64,000 bases of DNA. It comes from Bacteroidia bacterium (GTDB lineage: Bacteria > Bacteroidota > Bacteroidia > Chitinophagales > Chitinophagaceae). Below the pieces are notes generated by a model that did no database searches, was not told the DNA's origin, and worked only from the letters and a program-made list of their open reading frames with translations. Positions within the stretch are counted from its first letter, which is position 1. Every line of letters starts with the position of its first letter. Location: the NCBI GenBank assembly GCA_030426665.1, contig JAUHYD010000007.1, forward strand, positions 179,823-243,822. Reading direction: 5' to 3'. A program made the translations under genes and the position numbers. Below, piece by piece: positions 9,326 to 18,335 of the stretch.

Positions 9326-10570
9326 ATGAGTAACGACTCTCCGAAAAATGTTGTTGATGCAAACAATACAACCTCGCAAGAGGTAGTAGTTACGGAGCGC
9401 ATTACGAAAATGAAACGTACTAAAATTGCGAAGTATACGGAAGTAATAACGCGGCAACCATACGACTATAAAGAGACGTTTAAAAGTGCCTTTGATTACT
9501 CCGGCATTGGCATGATACTTGTAAGCCCCAACGGGCACATAAAGGATGCAAACAATGCGTTCTGCAACTTTATCGGGTATTCTAAAAAAGAGCTGCTGGA
9601 AACTCATTTTCTGGACATAGGTCATCCTGATGACAACCAAAATGATGTAGTGCTTCTCAATCGTATGCTCACCAACATACTGAATTATTATACGTTAGAG
9701 AAGCGATACATCTCAAAAAACAACACCATCCTGTGGGGCATGCACTCTGTTTCGAAAGTATGTAACGGAATCGGGGTACTGGAATACTATGTAATGCAGG
9801 TTGTTGACGTTACCAGGAGGCGTGTTCTTGCAGATGAACTCAGCCGTAAAAACAGCGAACTGGAAGCCATCCGGACCGGCATGATTAATCGGATAAATCA
9901 GTTAGAGGAATTGAACAATATTGTTGCACATAACCTGCGTGGACCTGCTAACAATATCGTTTTACTGACGTCGATGCTCGAAGAAAAGTTTAACCAAAAA
10001 GAACATGACGGGCTGAGATTGGAACAAAAAGAAATACTAAACTACCTGAAAGAAGGCAGCAACTCGCTGGTGAGCAGCCTGAACACATTGATGGACGTTG
10101 TGCAGATAAGCATGAAGAAGGACATACCGTTTGATGAATGTGACTTCTACACAATTATCCACGAAATTCTGGATCAGCTAAATAGTACCATTTTCGAAAC
10201 CGGTGCTTTTGTCCAATTGGATATGGGCGTCCCTACCGTCAAGTATCCAAAAGTGTTTCTCGAAAGCATCATCTACAATCTGGTGAGCAATTCTCTTAAG
10301 TACATCAGTCCGGAAAGGATCCCTGACATATTGGTGAAGACCTATGAAAAAGATGGCAAGACGGTACTATCAGTAAAAGATAATGGCCTGGGTATTGACC
10401 TAGTAAAACACGGCAACAGGTTATTTAAGCTAAATCAGGTATTTCATAACCACCACAATAGTAAAGGTGTAGGACTGTACATAACCAAAGCTCAGATAGA
10501 GTCGTTCGGCGGAAAGATAGAAGTAAAAAGCAAAGAGAACGAAGGTGCTGAATTCATAGTCACACTGTAA
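9326..10570 (+). CDS. PAS-domain sensor histidine kinase
   Basis: Cytoplasmic two-component kinase of 414 residues. The N-terminal 45 residues are low-complexity and charged. A PAS domain follows (about 50-170: SAFDYSGIGMILVSPNGHIK, then NNAFCNFIGYSKKELLE). A DHp helix carries the phospho-acceptor in NNIVAHNLRGPANN. The ATPase domain has the N-box (IYNLVSNSLKYIS), the G1 box VKDNGLGIDL and the G2 box KGVGLYITKAQI. I chose ATG 9326; the frame stays open upstream to 9230, but those 32 residues look like translated spacer. No membrane segment. No response regulator is adjacent, so the partner is unknown. Confidence 0.9.
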   Translation: MSNDSPKNVVDANNTTSQEVVVTERITKMKRTKIAKYTEVITRQPYDYKETFKSAFDYSGIGMILVSPNGHIKDANNAFCNFIGYSKKELLETHFLDIGHPDDNQNDVVLLNRMLTNILNYYTLEKRYISKNNTILWGMHSVSKVCNGIGVLEYYVMQVVDVTRRRVLADELSRKNSELEAIRTGMINRINQLEELNNIVAHNLRGPANNIVLLTSMLEEKFNQKEHDGLRLEQKEILNYLKEGSNSLVSSLNTLMDVVQISMKKDIPFDECDFYTIIHEILDQLNSTIFETGAFVQLDMGVPTVKYPKVFLESIIYNLVSNSLKYISPERIPDILVKTYEKDGKTVLSVKDNGLGIDLVKHGNRLFKLNQVFHNHHNSKGVGLYITKAQIESFGGKIEVKSKENEGAEFIVTL

Positions 10571-10595
10571 TTACAAAACCACTACTCCGATAAAA

Positions 10596-10991
10596 ATGAA
10601 TCTGATACCAGTAATTGAAAAATACTTTCGAGATATTGAAAAAGGCATTGACACCGACTTTATCGACAGGTATTACGCAGCGGATGCAGTACAAACAGAG
10701 CAACCCAATCTGCTTGCCCCGAGTGGCAAGGTCTACAATATGACTGACCTGAAAAACGGTAACGTTAGTGGCAACAAAGGCATTCTATCCAAACAAAAAA
10801 TTGATATTCAAAAATGCTTTCAGTCGGGCAATACAGTAATAGTTGAGGCATTGTGGACGGGAACACTAGCGCTACCCATCGGACAAGTTCCTATCGGCGG
10901 TCATATGAAAGCGCACTTTGCACGTATATTTGAATTTGAAGACGGCAAAATAATCCGTCAGCGAAACTACGATTGCTTTGAGTTGTTTTAG
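10596..10991 (+). CDS. SnoaL-like/NTF2-fold protein
   Basis: 131-residue protein with the layout of the SnoaL-like NTF2 fold: N-terminal helix with IDTDFIDRYYAADAVQTEQP, a middle strand block TVIVEALWTGTLALPIG, and the final HFARIFEFEDGKIIRQRNYD typical of the family. Such proteins are small cone-shaped enzymes or ligand binders; the specific role is not predictable. It starts 25 bases after the histidine kinase stop and may be co-transcribed with it. It overlaps the convergent DUF423 gene by 4 bases. Confidence 0.8.
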   Translation: MNLIPVIEKYFRDIEKGIDTDFIDRYYAADAVQTEQPNLLAPSGKVYNMTDLKNGNVSGNKGILSKQKIDIQKCFQSGNTVIVEALWTGTLALPIGQVPIGGHMKAHFARIFEFEDGKIIRQRNYDCFELF

Positions 10992-11386
10992 TTCTCACTT
11001 TGGTTGGTGCGAATAACACCGATAGCGACAAAAATCCAACCCAGAATAAAAAACACACCACCTATGGGTGTGGCTACCCCAAGCGGACCTATGCTACCGC
11101 CGCCTATACTAAGTAACGTCATAGCATACAATGAACCGCTAAACAAGGCAATTCCAACTATGAACATCACCGTAGCAGTTCTTAAAGCCTTTGCGGGAAA
11201 CTGACTGTAAATAATACCAGTGAGTATCAGCGCCAGACTATGATAGAAATGGTATCGAACTCCGGTTTCGAAAATTGCCAACTTACCTACGGGCACCAAC
11301 TCCTTTAGTGCATGTGCTCCGAACGCACCTGTAATTACAGCTAATGCGGCCAATAAAGTTCCAGAAATTAATGCCGGTTTATACAT
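10988..11386 (-). CDS. DUF423 family membrane protein
   Basis: Small inner-membrane protein of the DUF423 (YgdD-like) family with four predicted spans. Family hallmarks are GAFGAHALKE near the N-terminus, YHFYHSLALI in the middle and GVATPIGGVFFILGW near the end. I start it at ATG 11386 (MYKPALIS), which overlaps the aroK stop by 8 bases. An in-frame ATG at 11413 would overlap more and adds no family sequence. Function unknown. It forms an operon with aroK. Confidence 0.85.
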   Translation of the reverse strand: MYKPALISGTLLAALAVITGAFGAHALKELVPVGKLAIFETGVRYHFYHSLALILTGIIYSQFPAKALRTATVMFIVGIALFSGSLYAMTLLSIGGGSIGPLGVATPIGGVFFILGWIFVAIGVIRTNQSEN

Positions 11387-11891
11387 GCTCAATAATTTTT
11401 TCAAAGTTAGCAAGGGAAATGTCGCCGGCTTGTAAAATATAGTCTGCCTGCAGATAAAAACGCTTTCGTTCTTCCAGCATATTTGTCAGTACTTCAGTTA
11501 CGTCATCGCTCCCTTTCAAAAGAGGCCGCTCCGGATTATTGCGCTCAATATTAGCCAATAGGTACGAAATGTCTGCTTCGAGATACACCACCTTGCCGGC
11601 CTGCTTCATTAAAGCCATATTATTGTGATAGCAGGGCGTACCGCCGCCAGTTGACACCAACAACCTACTTTCAACATCCGTTATCAGTTTGGACAGACAT
11701 GCATGTTCGCATTCCCGAAAATAAGGCTCTCCATTTTCCTCAAAAATAGCTTCAACAGATCTACCTTCTTTCGCTGAAATCACTTCATCGAGGTCATAAA
11801 CAGGCATATTGAAAGCAGCACTTAATTGCTGCCCCCAATACGTTTTCCCTACTCCGGGCATTCCAATTAAAAACAACTTCTGTTGTAACAT
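11379..11891 (-). CDS. aroK: Shikimate kinase
   Basis: Phosphorylates shikimate in aromatic amino-acid synthesis. At 170 residues it is of normal size. It shows the P-loop GMPGVGKT (10-17), the shikimate-binding aspartate in YDLDEVI, the SGRSV-like EGRSVEAIFEENGEPYFRE, the glycine loop LVSTGGGTPC and the lid arginine in NPERPLLKG. It is followed by DUF423 with an 8-base overlap. Confidence 0.96.
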   Translation of the reverse strand: MLQQKLFLIGMPGVGKTYWGQQLSAAFNMPVYDLDEVISAKEGRSVEAIFEENGEPYFRECEHACLSKLITDVESRLLVSTGGGTPCYHNNMALMKQAGKVVYLEADISYLLANIERNNPERPLLKGSDDVTEVLTNMLEERKRFYLQADYILQAGDISLANFEKIIEHV

Positions 11892-11928
11892 CTATTTTAA
11901 TATTGCGACGTTGGCCGGTGCCCGGTTA

Positions 11929-12321
11929 TCAGTCTTCATCCTTTCGTTTGTACAGCTTCACTAACTCAGCGACTGTAATAACAAGATACCACAAAACAAG
12001 CAATGGCACTGCATACAGGAGCAATAACAGAGCAAGTAGAAGACTCTTCATAAATAAAGAAATAATAACAACCCCGGCTAAAAATACGATGGCAGTTTCA
12101 AACCAACCTCTGGTGCCGGCACGTATTCCCATCGGCATGTAAACCCTGGAATAAACAGCACTACCTACTATTACAAAACCGATAGCTTCATAAGCAACCA
12201 CAATATGCTCCAAATGGAACAGCCGATACTCGTCTGGAAATAACGTGAAATATGCCCATGGCAGCACCAAAGCGAGCACCTGCAATAGTAAATCTATTTG
12301 TTTTCGATTCGTGTTGGTCAT
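11929..12321 (-). CDS. Hypothetical membrane protein
   Basis: 130 residues with about four hydrophobic segments (roughly 10-30, 42-60, 74-92, 93-120) and short charged ends. I do not recognise a family. It lies between aroK (37 bases) and the DUF5916 gene (14 bases), all on the minus strand, so it may be co-transcribed with them. No motif suggests a function. Confidence 0.65.
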   Translation of the reverse strand: MTNTNRKQIDLLLQVLALVLPWAYFTLFPDEYRLFHLEHIVVAYEAIGFVIVGSAVYSRVYMPMGIRAGTRGWFETAIVFLAGVVIISLFMKSLLLALLLLLYAVPLLVLWYLVITVAELVKLYKRKDED

Positions 12322-12335
12322 ATCACTACCGTGCC

Positions 12336-14759
12336 CTACCCTTCATTTACTTTTCGTTTGTGTAGAAATTTATCGATAGTAAGGTAATCAAGAAAGTAGA
12401 CAATTTTCATGGAAAGGCTATTGCCCTGCGGCGCCTGGAAAGTATTGGTTACATCATCAAAATAATTTGGAATCAACTGCTTTCCACTCGCATAAATACT
12501 GTTCTGATATACGATGCTCATTTCACTACCCGGCTTAAACTGCCATACAAAATTCATAAAAACATTAAATGAATTATAGTTGATGTTATGATTTCTGTCT
12601 TCCGAGTTGTCCGGATTATAATCCAGTTTTGTCAGATTGCCATCCGCTTCAAGCAATCCATACTGAGAATAATCTGCCTGAGACCAATAATGGCGCGCAT
12701 TCAGGTTCAGCGACATAGTACGGGTAAAAATGTATGCCGCGGAGAGCGTATTGGTAGTAGTAGTTAATGTTCGCGTCCCTAAAATAATAGAGTCGTTAAT
12801 GTTGTTTACAAATCCGACATCATACAGTCGGTTTTCGCGAGTAAGACTATAAACGGCGGACAATTTGTTGCTGAAACGGAACCGGGGAGAAAACTTCCAA
12901 TAAAAAGTATTTCGCTTACTATCTCCAAACCAGCGATTGCTAAACTCCAGATCCAGTGCAAACTTTCTGCGGTAATCCGATGAAAAGAAACTACCTACCA
13001 TGTTATTTCTGGGATAGATATAAAATCGTCCGGGCGTACGTGGTTCAAAGTAGTCATAAGAATGTCCCGGCTGCCAGTCCCAATATGCCCCCATAGAGTG
13101 AAAACTCTTGAGCGTCAGATTATGATTACCGTGTATTGCAGAGCGCGAATAAACATCCGGATTGAACGTACGATAATACTCAAGTCCGATTTTGTTGTAA
13201 GTACTGTTAACCACCCAAAATGGCTTATAAGTATTGTACGAATTATACAAAATACACGAAAAGATGTTGTTCCTTGCCAAATAACCCAAATCGTTTGGAT
13301 TAAAGCGGTCACTAATCATTGTGGAATTTGCAGACCATGTGTAGTTTCCGCTCTGCTTTCCAAAACTCAACAGTGCTCTGTATCCAACATCGTTGGCGGC
13401 ACCGTCATATAGTTGACTAACATCGCCCGAACCACTCACTCCATAAGTGTTATGTTTATCGGCAAACTTGAATAGCAACGAACTTACATTGGCGTTATAG
13501 CTATTTTCTTTCCTTGTCACATTTGTATTTACCAAACTGACGTATGAGTTGTTCTTCAATGCCTGATCCACAACAATCACGTTGTAATTGGCAAGTGGGG
13601 AGGTCTGTACTTTTCGCTCGATGCCACTAACGGAGTCCCGCACGGTGGCATTAGTAGGTGCAGATATCGCATTAAAGATGCCAATACCGGTGTTCTTTTT
13701 GGTTCTTCCGGAAACCTTTGCTGCGTTGTATAATCTGGTAGTTGCCGGGTTCTTTGAAATATACTCATTGGCTCCCAATTGACTACTTACAGTACCGGCA
13801 TTCACAGGTGTCCCACCCACTCTCCTTGAATAGAATAAGTCATTCTTTTTGAACAGGTCTACCCCTTCTGTAAAGAAATATCGTCGCTCATTATATCGCA
13901 CCTCTATTGGCGACAAGTTCAATACTTTATTGTCAAAGAGTGTTTGACCGAAATCGGGAACGAGCGTCATATCCAGCGTAAAGCTCTCGCTCAAGCCATA
14001 CTTTACGTCCATACCGCCATTAAGACTTTTGGTTTGTTTGCCGTTGTAGTCTTCGACATAAGAAGATATATAGGGCAACAGAGCTAAACGGATTGGAGCT
14101 TTAATGTCATGTATCCCCTTAAGCGTACCAGATTGCCCAATGACATTTTGTATCGCAGGACTTACTTCACTCCAATAAGACTGCTCCCGATGGCGACGAA
14201 TTAATCGATAATAATTAACTCCCCACTTTTGTACTTTCTCTTTAGAAAAGCGTAACGCAGAATAAGGTATTTTCATTTCTACACTCCAACCACTATCCGT
14301 GACGGCCACTCTTGAATACCACGCTGCATTCCACGAGCGGTCTACATTATCAAACTTTACAATTGCATCTGCCTGTACTCCTGCGGCAGTTACCACAAAT
14401 TGTGTTGCGTTCTGACGATCCAGATAGGTATCGAAGGTAACAGCGAAAGCGTCTGTATTACTACTCTCATAATTGTCTCTCGGCGACAACTGCCTGAGTA
14501 TACTATCGGGGCTTGAGTCGTACAACATTGCCCCTACATATACAGCCTCATCATCGTAGAGTATACTCACGCAGGTTCTTTGGGAAGCGGCCTCACCGGG
14601 TTTAGGAGAGATTTGCGTACACCCACCTGCTTTCGGCGCATCGCTCCACTCGGGCTCGTCCAAGCGACCATCCAACACAATTTTGCCGGACAAATGAACC
14701 GCATCCGTCACTTTACGTTTTGACTGAGCATGCAAACCTTCATGCCATCCGAATACCAC
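12336..14759 (-). CDS. DUF5916 outer-membrane protein with N-terminal CBM9-like domain
   Basis: About 800 residues. Residues 15-220 form a carbohydrate-binding family 9-like domain (LSGKIVLDGRLDEPEW, FDTYLDRQNATQFVVTAAG, WSVEMKIPYSALRF). The rest is DUF5916, a likely outer-membrane beta-barrel (YGLSESFTLDMTLVPDFGQ, VRYNERRYFFTEGVDLF). The only standard start codon is GTG 14759, which leaves a cut signal peptide. In-frame sequence before it reads a complete signal peptide (YVRYFIVFLILFGVVFGW, cleavage after HAQ) back to the stop of the upstream gene, with no ATG, GTG or TTG. The real start is therefore uncertain. The substrate is unknown; the pairing with DUF6029 suggests envelope function. 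Confidence 0.85.
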   Translation of the reverse strand: MVFGWHEGLHAQSKRKVTDAVHLSGKIVLDGRLDEPEWSDAPKAGGCTQISPKPGEAASQRTCVSILYDDEAVYVGAMLYDSSPDSILRQLSPRDNYESSNTDAFAVTFDTYLDRQNATQFVVTAAGVQADAIVKFDNVDRSWNAAWYSRVAVTDSGWSVEMKIPYSALRFSKEKVQKWGVNYYRLIRRHREQSYWSEVSPAIQNVIGQSGTLKGIHDIKAPIRLALLPYISSYVEDYNGKQTKSLNGGMDVKYGLSESFTLDMTLVPDFGQTLFDNKVLNLSPIEVRYNERRYFFTEGVDLFKKNDLFYSRRVGGTPVNAGTVSSQLGANEYISKNPATTRLYNAAKVSGRTKKNTGIGIFNAISAPTNATVRDSVSGIERKVQTSPLANYNVIVVDQALKNNSYVSLVNTNVTRKENSYNANVSSLLFKFADKHNTYGVSGSGDVSQLYDGAANDVGYRALLSFGKQSGNYTWSANSTMISDRFNPNDLGYLARNNIFSCILYNSYNTYKPFWVVNSTYNKIGLEYYRTFNPDVYSRSAIHGNHNLTLKSFHSMGAYWDWQPGHSYDYFEPRTPGRFYIYPRNNMVGSFFSSDYRRKFALDLEFSNRWFGDSKRNTFYWKFSPRFRFSNKLSAVYSLTRENRLYDVGFVNNINDSIILGTRTLTTTTNTLSAAYIFTRTMSLNLNARHYWSQADYSQYGLLEADGNLTKLDYNPDNSEDRNHNINYNSFNVFMNFVWQFKPGSEMSIVYQNSIYASGKQLIPNYFDDVTNTFQAPQGNSLSMKIVYFLDYLTIDKFLHKRKVNEG

Positions 14760-14834
14760 CCCAAAAAGGATAAGGAAGACTATAAAGTAGCGTACGTATA
14801 AGTTGTTATGTTTCGTTTTGCTAGAATAGGAAAG

Positions 14835-16457
14835 TTAGAAACTGGTATTTAATGAAGCCTTAATTCCGCTGAAAGCCGGCTCAAATCGACAAACCCCTCC
14901 AGTACAGTTAATACCTTCTATTTGCTTAACATAGGCAATAGTAAACCTGTTAGGACCTTTGGTAAAAGCAGTAAATACATTGTAAAAATGACTGCCCGGG
15001 TTTTGGTAGTTAGGATTGTCATCATTCGGATTCGGAACTGTGTTATACATATCAGAAATGGCAAACGACCAAGTTGGTACGATATTGTATTCTATCAACG
15101 CAAATGCCCACGAACCGTAATCCTGTTTGGCGAACATATACTGAGCTTCAAATCTGATAGACTTTTTACTATCTATTTTGTGGGTAAATTCAGCAAACGG
15201 GGTTACCGCATACAATATGGGCGCATTAGCCACTGCCCCGCCCGCTCCACGGTAAGTTAACAGATTATATTCCAGATATTGTACCCCTCCGTCAATAATC
15301 CAATCTTCAATACCCTGATAAGTACCTTCTGCATAAACTTCCCGATACAGTTTATCCCCCTTCAGGTTATTAATATGAGAATAGGTCAAATTAATCATTG
15401 TTTCATCATTAGGTGTAATAGTCAGATTGGCTGTCCCAGCCATTTCTGATAAATTCTGCGCGGGCGGAGAATATCTGGACACTAGACGTAGTGGCCTCAA
15501 AACGGCTATAATGGGCTGCCAATTCAACATTCCCTTTAACTGCAATTCATTTGGAGAAGTGCGCATCTCAAAATCCTCTGTACGACGTCCCATCAAACTC
15601 AATGCTAATCCCTTTATACCGTAGTTAAGCGACGTATATAAGGTAGAACCGGGTTTATCTACCAAAATATTATCCAATATAGCTTCGTGTGTTTTGTAAA
15701 CACCTTCAGCATACCAAAATAAGTTTTTATAAATCAAGCTATTGTAAAGCGAAAATGCATACATATTATATTTGGGCAGAAATCTATTTGACGTATCCTG
15801 AGCGTTGATTGAGAGCGCAATAGAATTCATTGATGCTGCATCAAGTGTACGATTTAGGACACCAAAGCCGGGTGTCAATGATACCTGACCAAAACTAACA
15901 TCGCCTTCTCCATTTAATCCTTTAAGAACAGGTCCATACCGAACGTTATTTATCAGGTTGTCATCTCCGTTGTTATTTTTCAACTGACCAGTGAAGCCTT
16001 TAACAGAGAAATTGTCACTTACCTGATACTTCAGTTCCAATCCCATAACGGCATTATCAATAAGCAAGCCTCTGTTCTCGTATGAACGAAACAATATCCC
16101 GCTTCCGAACTGATCATAAATGCTACCAACGGTAATACTCAAATCATTGATATCTTTAGAGATACTCCATGCACCTATACCAAAGTCTGTACTGGAAGCA
16201 GTAAGGTTTTTTAAATTCGAGTTATCAAATGCATCTGCACGAACAAAGAAAGTATATCCACTAACTGCATACCGCAAAGTAAACCATGCATCGCTGCCGC
16301 TGAGCTTGTTGTCGTAAAGAGGGTTGCCGGATGCTCCTATCTTTGTATCTTTACGAAAAAAATTGAGGTTGGTCATCAAGTCGCCTGAAAGCGTACCTTG
16401 TGCAAATGAACTGCCGGTGGAAATTACCAGCAGTAAGAACAAAATTTGTTTTCTCAT
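14835..16457 (-). CDS. DUF6029-family outer-membrane beta-barrel protein
   Basis: 540 residues with a clear signal peptide (MRKQILFLLLVISTGSSFAQ) followed by alternating beta-strand sequence to a terminal aromatic (NTSF), as expected of an outer-membrane barrel. It resembles the Bacteroidota DUF6029 family; this assignment is from memory of features such as GTLSGDLMTNLNFF and GIGAWSISKDINDLSITVGS. Function unknown. It shares strand and frame with the downstream DUF5916 gene, separated by 75 bases, so the two are probably co-transcribed. Confidence 0.75.
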   Translation of the reverse strand: MRKQILFLLLVISTGSSFAQGTLSGDLMTNLNFFRKDTKIGASGNPLYDNKLSGSDAWFTLRYAVSGYTFFVRADAFDNSNLKNLTASSTDFGIGAWSISKDINDLSITVGSIYDQFGSGILFRSYENRGLLIDNAVMGLELKYQVSDNFSVKGFTGQLKNNNGDDNLINNVRYGPVLKGLNGEGDVSFGQVSLTPGFGVLNRTLDAASMNSIALSINAQDTSNRFLPKYNMYAFSLYNSLIYKNLFWYAEGVYKTHEAILDNILVDKPGSTLYTSLNYGIKGLALSLMGRRTEDFEMRTSPNELQLKGMLNWQPIIAVLRPLRLVSRYSPPAQNLSEMAGTANLTITPNDETMINLTYSHINNLKGDKLYREVYAEGTYQGIEDWIIDGGVQYLEYNLLTYRGAGGAVANAPILYAVTPFAEFTHKIDSKKSIRFEAQYMFAKQDYGSWAFALIEYNIVPTWSFAISDMYNTVPNPNDDNPNYQNPGSHFYNVFTAFTKGPNRFTIAYVKQIEGINCTGGVCRFEPAFSGIKASLNTSF

Positions 16458-16550
16458 TTATTTGTGTGAATTGTTAAAGTTTTTCCGAAATTAGCCCCGA
16501 AATTTAAAACTGGCAAAGTTTTCGCTTATTATTTTCAAAAACAAACATTT

Positions 16551-17048
16551 ATGAAAAAAATCTTGACAACAGTTATCTGTATATTAGCGACCGCATTTTC
16601 GATATATGCTCAAAATTTACCAACTACTCAAATTAAGAATGTAAAGACCGGTAAGAAGGTGAAATTCAATGAAACGCTGAAAGAAGGCAGAATTACTGTA
16701 ATCAGCTTCTGGGCCACCTGGTGTGTGCCGTGTAAAAAAGAAATCAAGAACATTTCCAAGAAGATTGACGGCTGGCAAAAAGAAGTAGATTTTGATTATA
16801 TGACAATATCTATCGACGGAGCTCGTGCCGAAGGACTGGTAAGGAGCTATGCACTATCGCAAGGATGGGATTTTCCTTATTATATAGATGCAAACTCTGA
16901 CCTCAAGCGTTCTCTTAATTTTCAGTCTGTTCCGTTTACTATGATTGTTGATAAAAATGGCAAGGCTGTCTGGAAACACATTGGTTACGAGGTAGGCGGG
17001 GAAGACGTGGTCTTTGAAAAAGTTAAAGAAATAGCGGCCGAAAAGTAA
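16551..17048 (+). CDS. TlpA/ResA-like thioredoxin, periplasmic
   Basis: 165 residues with a signal peptide (cleavage after IYAQ, about residue 21) and one thioredoxin-fold domain. The active site is WATWCVPCKKE (Cys58 and Cys61). The cis-proline loop is SVPFTMIVDKNGK. It is probably a periplasmic disulfide reductase of the TlpA/ResA type, used in cytochrome c maturation or general redox repair. It is transcribed divergently from the DUF6029 gene, with 93 bases between. Confidence 0.92.
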   Translation: MKKILTTVICILATAFSIYAQNLPTTQIKNVKTGKKVKFNETLKEGRITVISFWATWCVPCKKEIKNISKKIDGWQKEVDFDYMTISIDGARAEGLVRSYALSQGWDFPYYIDANSDLKRSLNFQSVPFTMIVDKNGKAVWKHIGYEVGGEDVVFEKVKEIAAEK

Positions 17049-17126
17049 TTGATTCTGCGGGCTAGTGCGCCTATGGCAACCATTGTTTCGTAAATATAAT
17101 TGATACACACCTGACACAAATACATA

Positions 17127-17627
17127 ATGCTACAAATAACAGTCAACGATAACAGGGCTTTTGAAATTGATAACGAAGATGGCGTAACGCACGTAAACAA
17201 TGTAGCTGCTACACCGGACATCAATATGCAACCGAATGGTCTGATAAGCATTTTGCTTGACGGGAAAAGCTATACTGCTATCGTAGAAAATGTTGATACG
17301 GCAAAAAAAGAAATATCGGTGCGGGTCAACGGCCAACGATACGACACCTCAATACAAGAACCGATTGACCTACTGCTGAGTAATATGGGCTTGGACCTGA
17401 AGGCAATGCAGAAGGCGGAACCCGTTAAAGCTCCTATGCCGGGAATGGTATTGAAGATATTGGTAAGTCCGGGTCAAAAAATAGAAAAAGGAGACGGCAT
17501 CATTATCCTGGAAGCAATGAAAATGGAGAACATTCTGAAAGCTACAGGGCCCGCAACCGTAAAAGCCATTAGAGTTAATGAGCAAACAGCGGTGGAAAAA
17601 GGTGCGATATTAATTGAACTGGAATAG
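17127..17627 (+). CDS. Biotin carboxyl carrier protein subunit of an acyl-CoA carboxylase
   Basis: 166 residues. The C-terminal 75 form a biotinyl domain (KAPMPGMVLKILVSPGQKIE; biotin-accepting lysine in LEAMKMEN). The N-terminal half carries the typical Bacteroidota propionyl/acetyl-CoA carboxylase carrier sequence including VNGQRYDTSIQEPIDLLLSN and MGLDL. It should carry CO2 from the biotin carboxylase to a carboxyltransferase, which is not in the window. The matching biotin carboxylase lies two genes downstream on the same strand (19537). Confidence 0.93.
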   Translation: MLQITVNDNRAFEIDNEDGVTHVNNVAATPDINMQPNGLISILLDGKSYTAIVENVDTAKKEISVRVNGQRYDTSIQEPIDLLLSNMGLDLKAMQKAEPVKAPMPGMVLKILVSPGQKIEKGDGIIILEAMKMENILKATGPATVKAIRVNEQTAVEKGAILIELE

Positions 17628-17698
17628 GTACTTATGCCTACTTCCCGGTTTACTCCTATGATTTAATGCGATTTTAAGCGACGTTGAAGAATCACGCT

Positions 17699-18235
17699 AT
17701 GAGAAAATACTTACCATTATTGTCGTTATTGGTCTTTGCAGCTTCGTGTAAGCACAGGCAACCCAAGGATATTATTGTAGGTAAATGGCGCTCAGTTGAA
17801 GTAAGAAACAAAGACAAGGATAACTTTTTCGCTGCAAGTAAATTATTCATTGACACAATGGGTAATAACAATAGTGACGAAGCGAATTTTGAAATTTATG
17901 GGGTAACAAACATTGATAGCCTTCGAAGTGAGTTAAGGATTCAATTCGATAGCGCCTATGCAGCGCAAATGAATATCGACACCCAAAGCGTATTTACATT
18001 TAAAGATGACAACACGGTAGTGCTCAGTTTTCCCGGAAAGAGCGAAAGTGGCAAATGGAAAATTGATGAGGAAAACAACTTGATTCTGGAAGAAACGAAC
18101 AGCATGGGACAAACCGACAAGATGAACGTAAAAATCACTTCTCTGGCAGAAGATAAACTCACACTTTCATTCATTCGTGAAATAGAGAAAAATATTTTCG
18201 ATACATCTGTTGTAATATTTTCTAGGCAGGAATAA
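17699..18235 (+). CDS. Lipocalin-like lipoprotein, hypothetical
   Basis: About 178 residues. A lipoprotein signal peptide ends in VFAASC with the acylated cysteine at 17 when read from ATG 17699; an in-frame ATG at 17684 adds five residues. The mature part starts with IIVGKWRSVEV and continues with WKIDEENNLILEE and KLTLSFIRE strands, the pattern of short lipocalin-like domains common in Bacteroidota. The ligand is unknown. It sits between the biotin carrier and pdhB. Confidence 0.75.
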   Translation: MRKYLPLLSLLVFAASCKHRQPKDIIVGKWRSVEVRNKDKDNFFAASKLFIDTMGNNNSDEANFEIYGVTNIDSLRSELRIQFDSAYAAQMNIDTQSVFTFKDDNTVVLSFPGKSESGKWKIDEENNLILEETNSMGQTDKMNVKITSLAEDKLTLSFIREIEKNIFDTSVVIFSRQE

Positions 18236-18252
18236 ATTATTGCGCTAAACAC

Positions 18253-18260
18253 TATCTTTG
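18253..18260 (+). promoter_or_regulatory. Putative -7 element for pdhB
   Basis: TATCTTTG matches TAnnTTTG, 75 bases before the pdhB ATG. No TTG lies at the ideal 19-20 base distance upstream, so support is partial. Confidence 0.4.
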
Positions 18261-18335
18261 CTTCTGATAAATGCGATGATATCAACAATTTATTGTTGAG
18301 TAAGCAAACCACCAAAAAACTATACATTATTTCTT

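Noticed and set aside
13062..13412. Plus-strand 116-codon frame inside the DUF5916 gene
   Set aside because: Antisense to a well-supported beta-barrel sequence; no start signal or family likeness.
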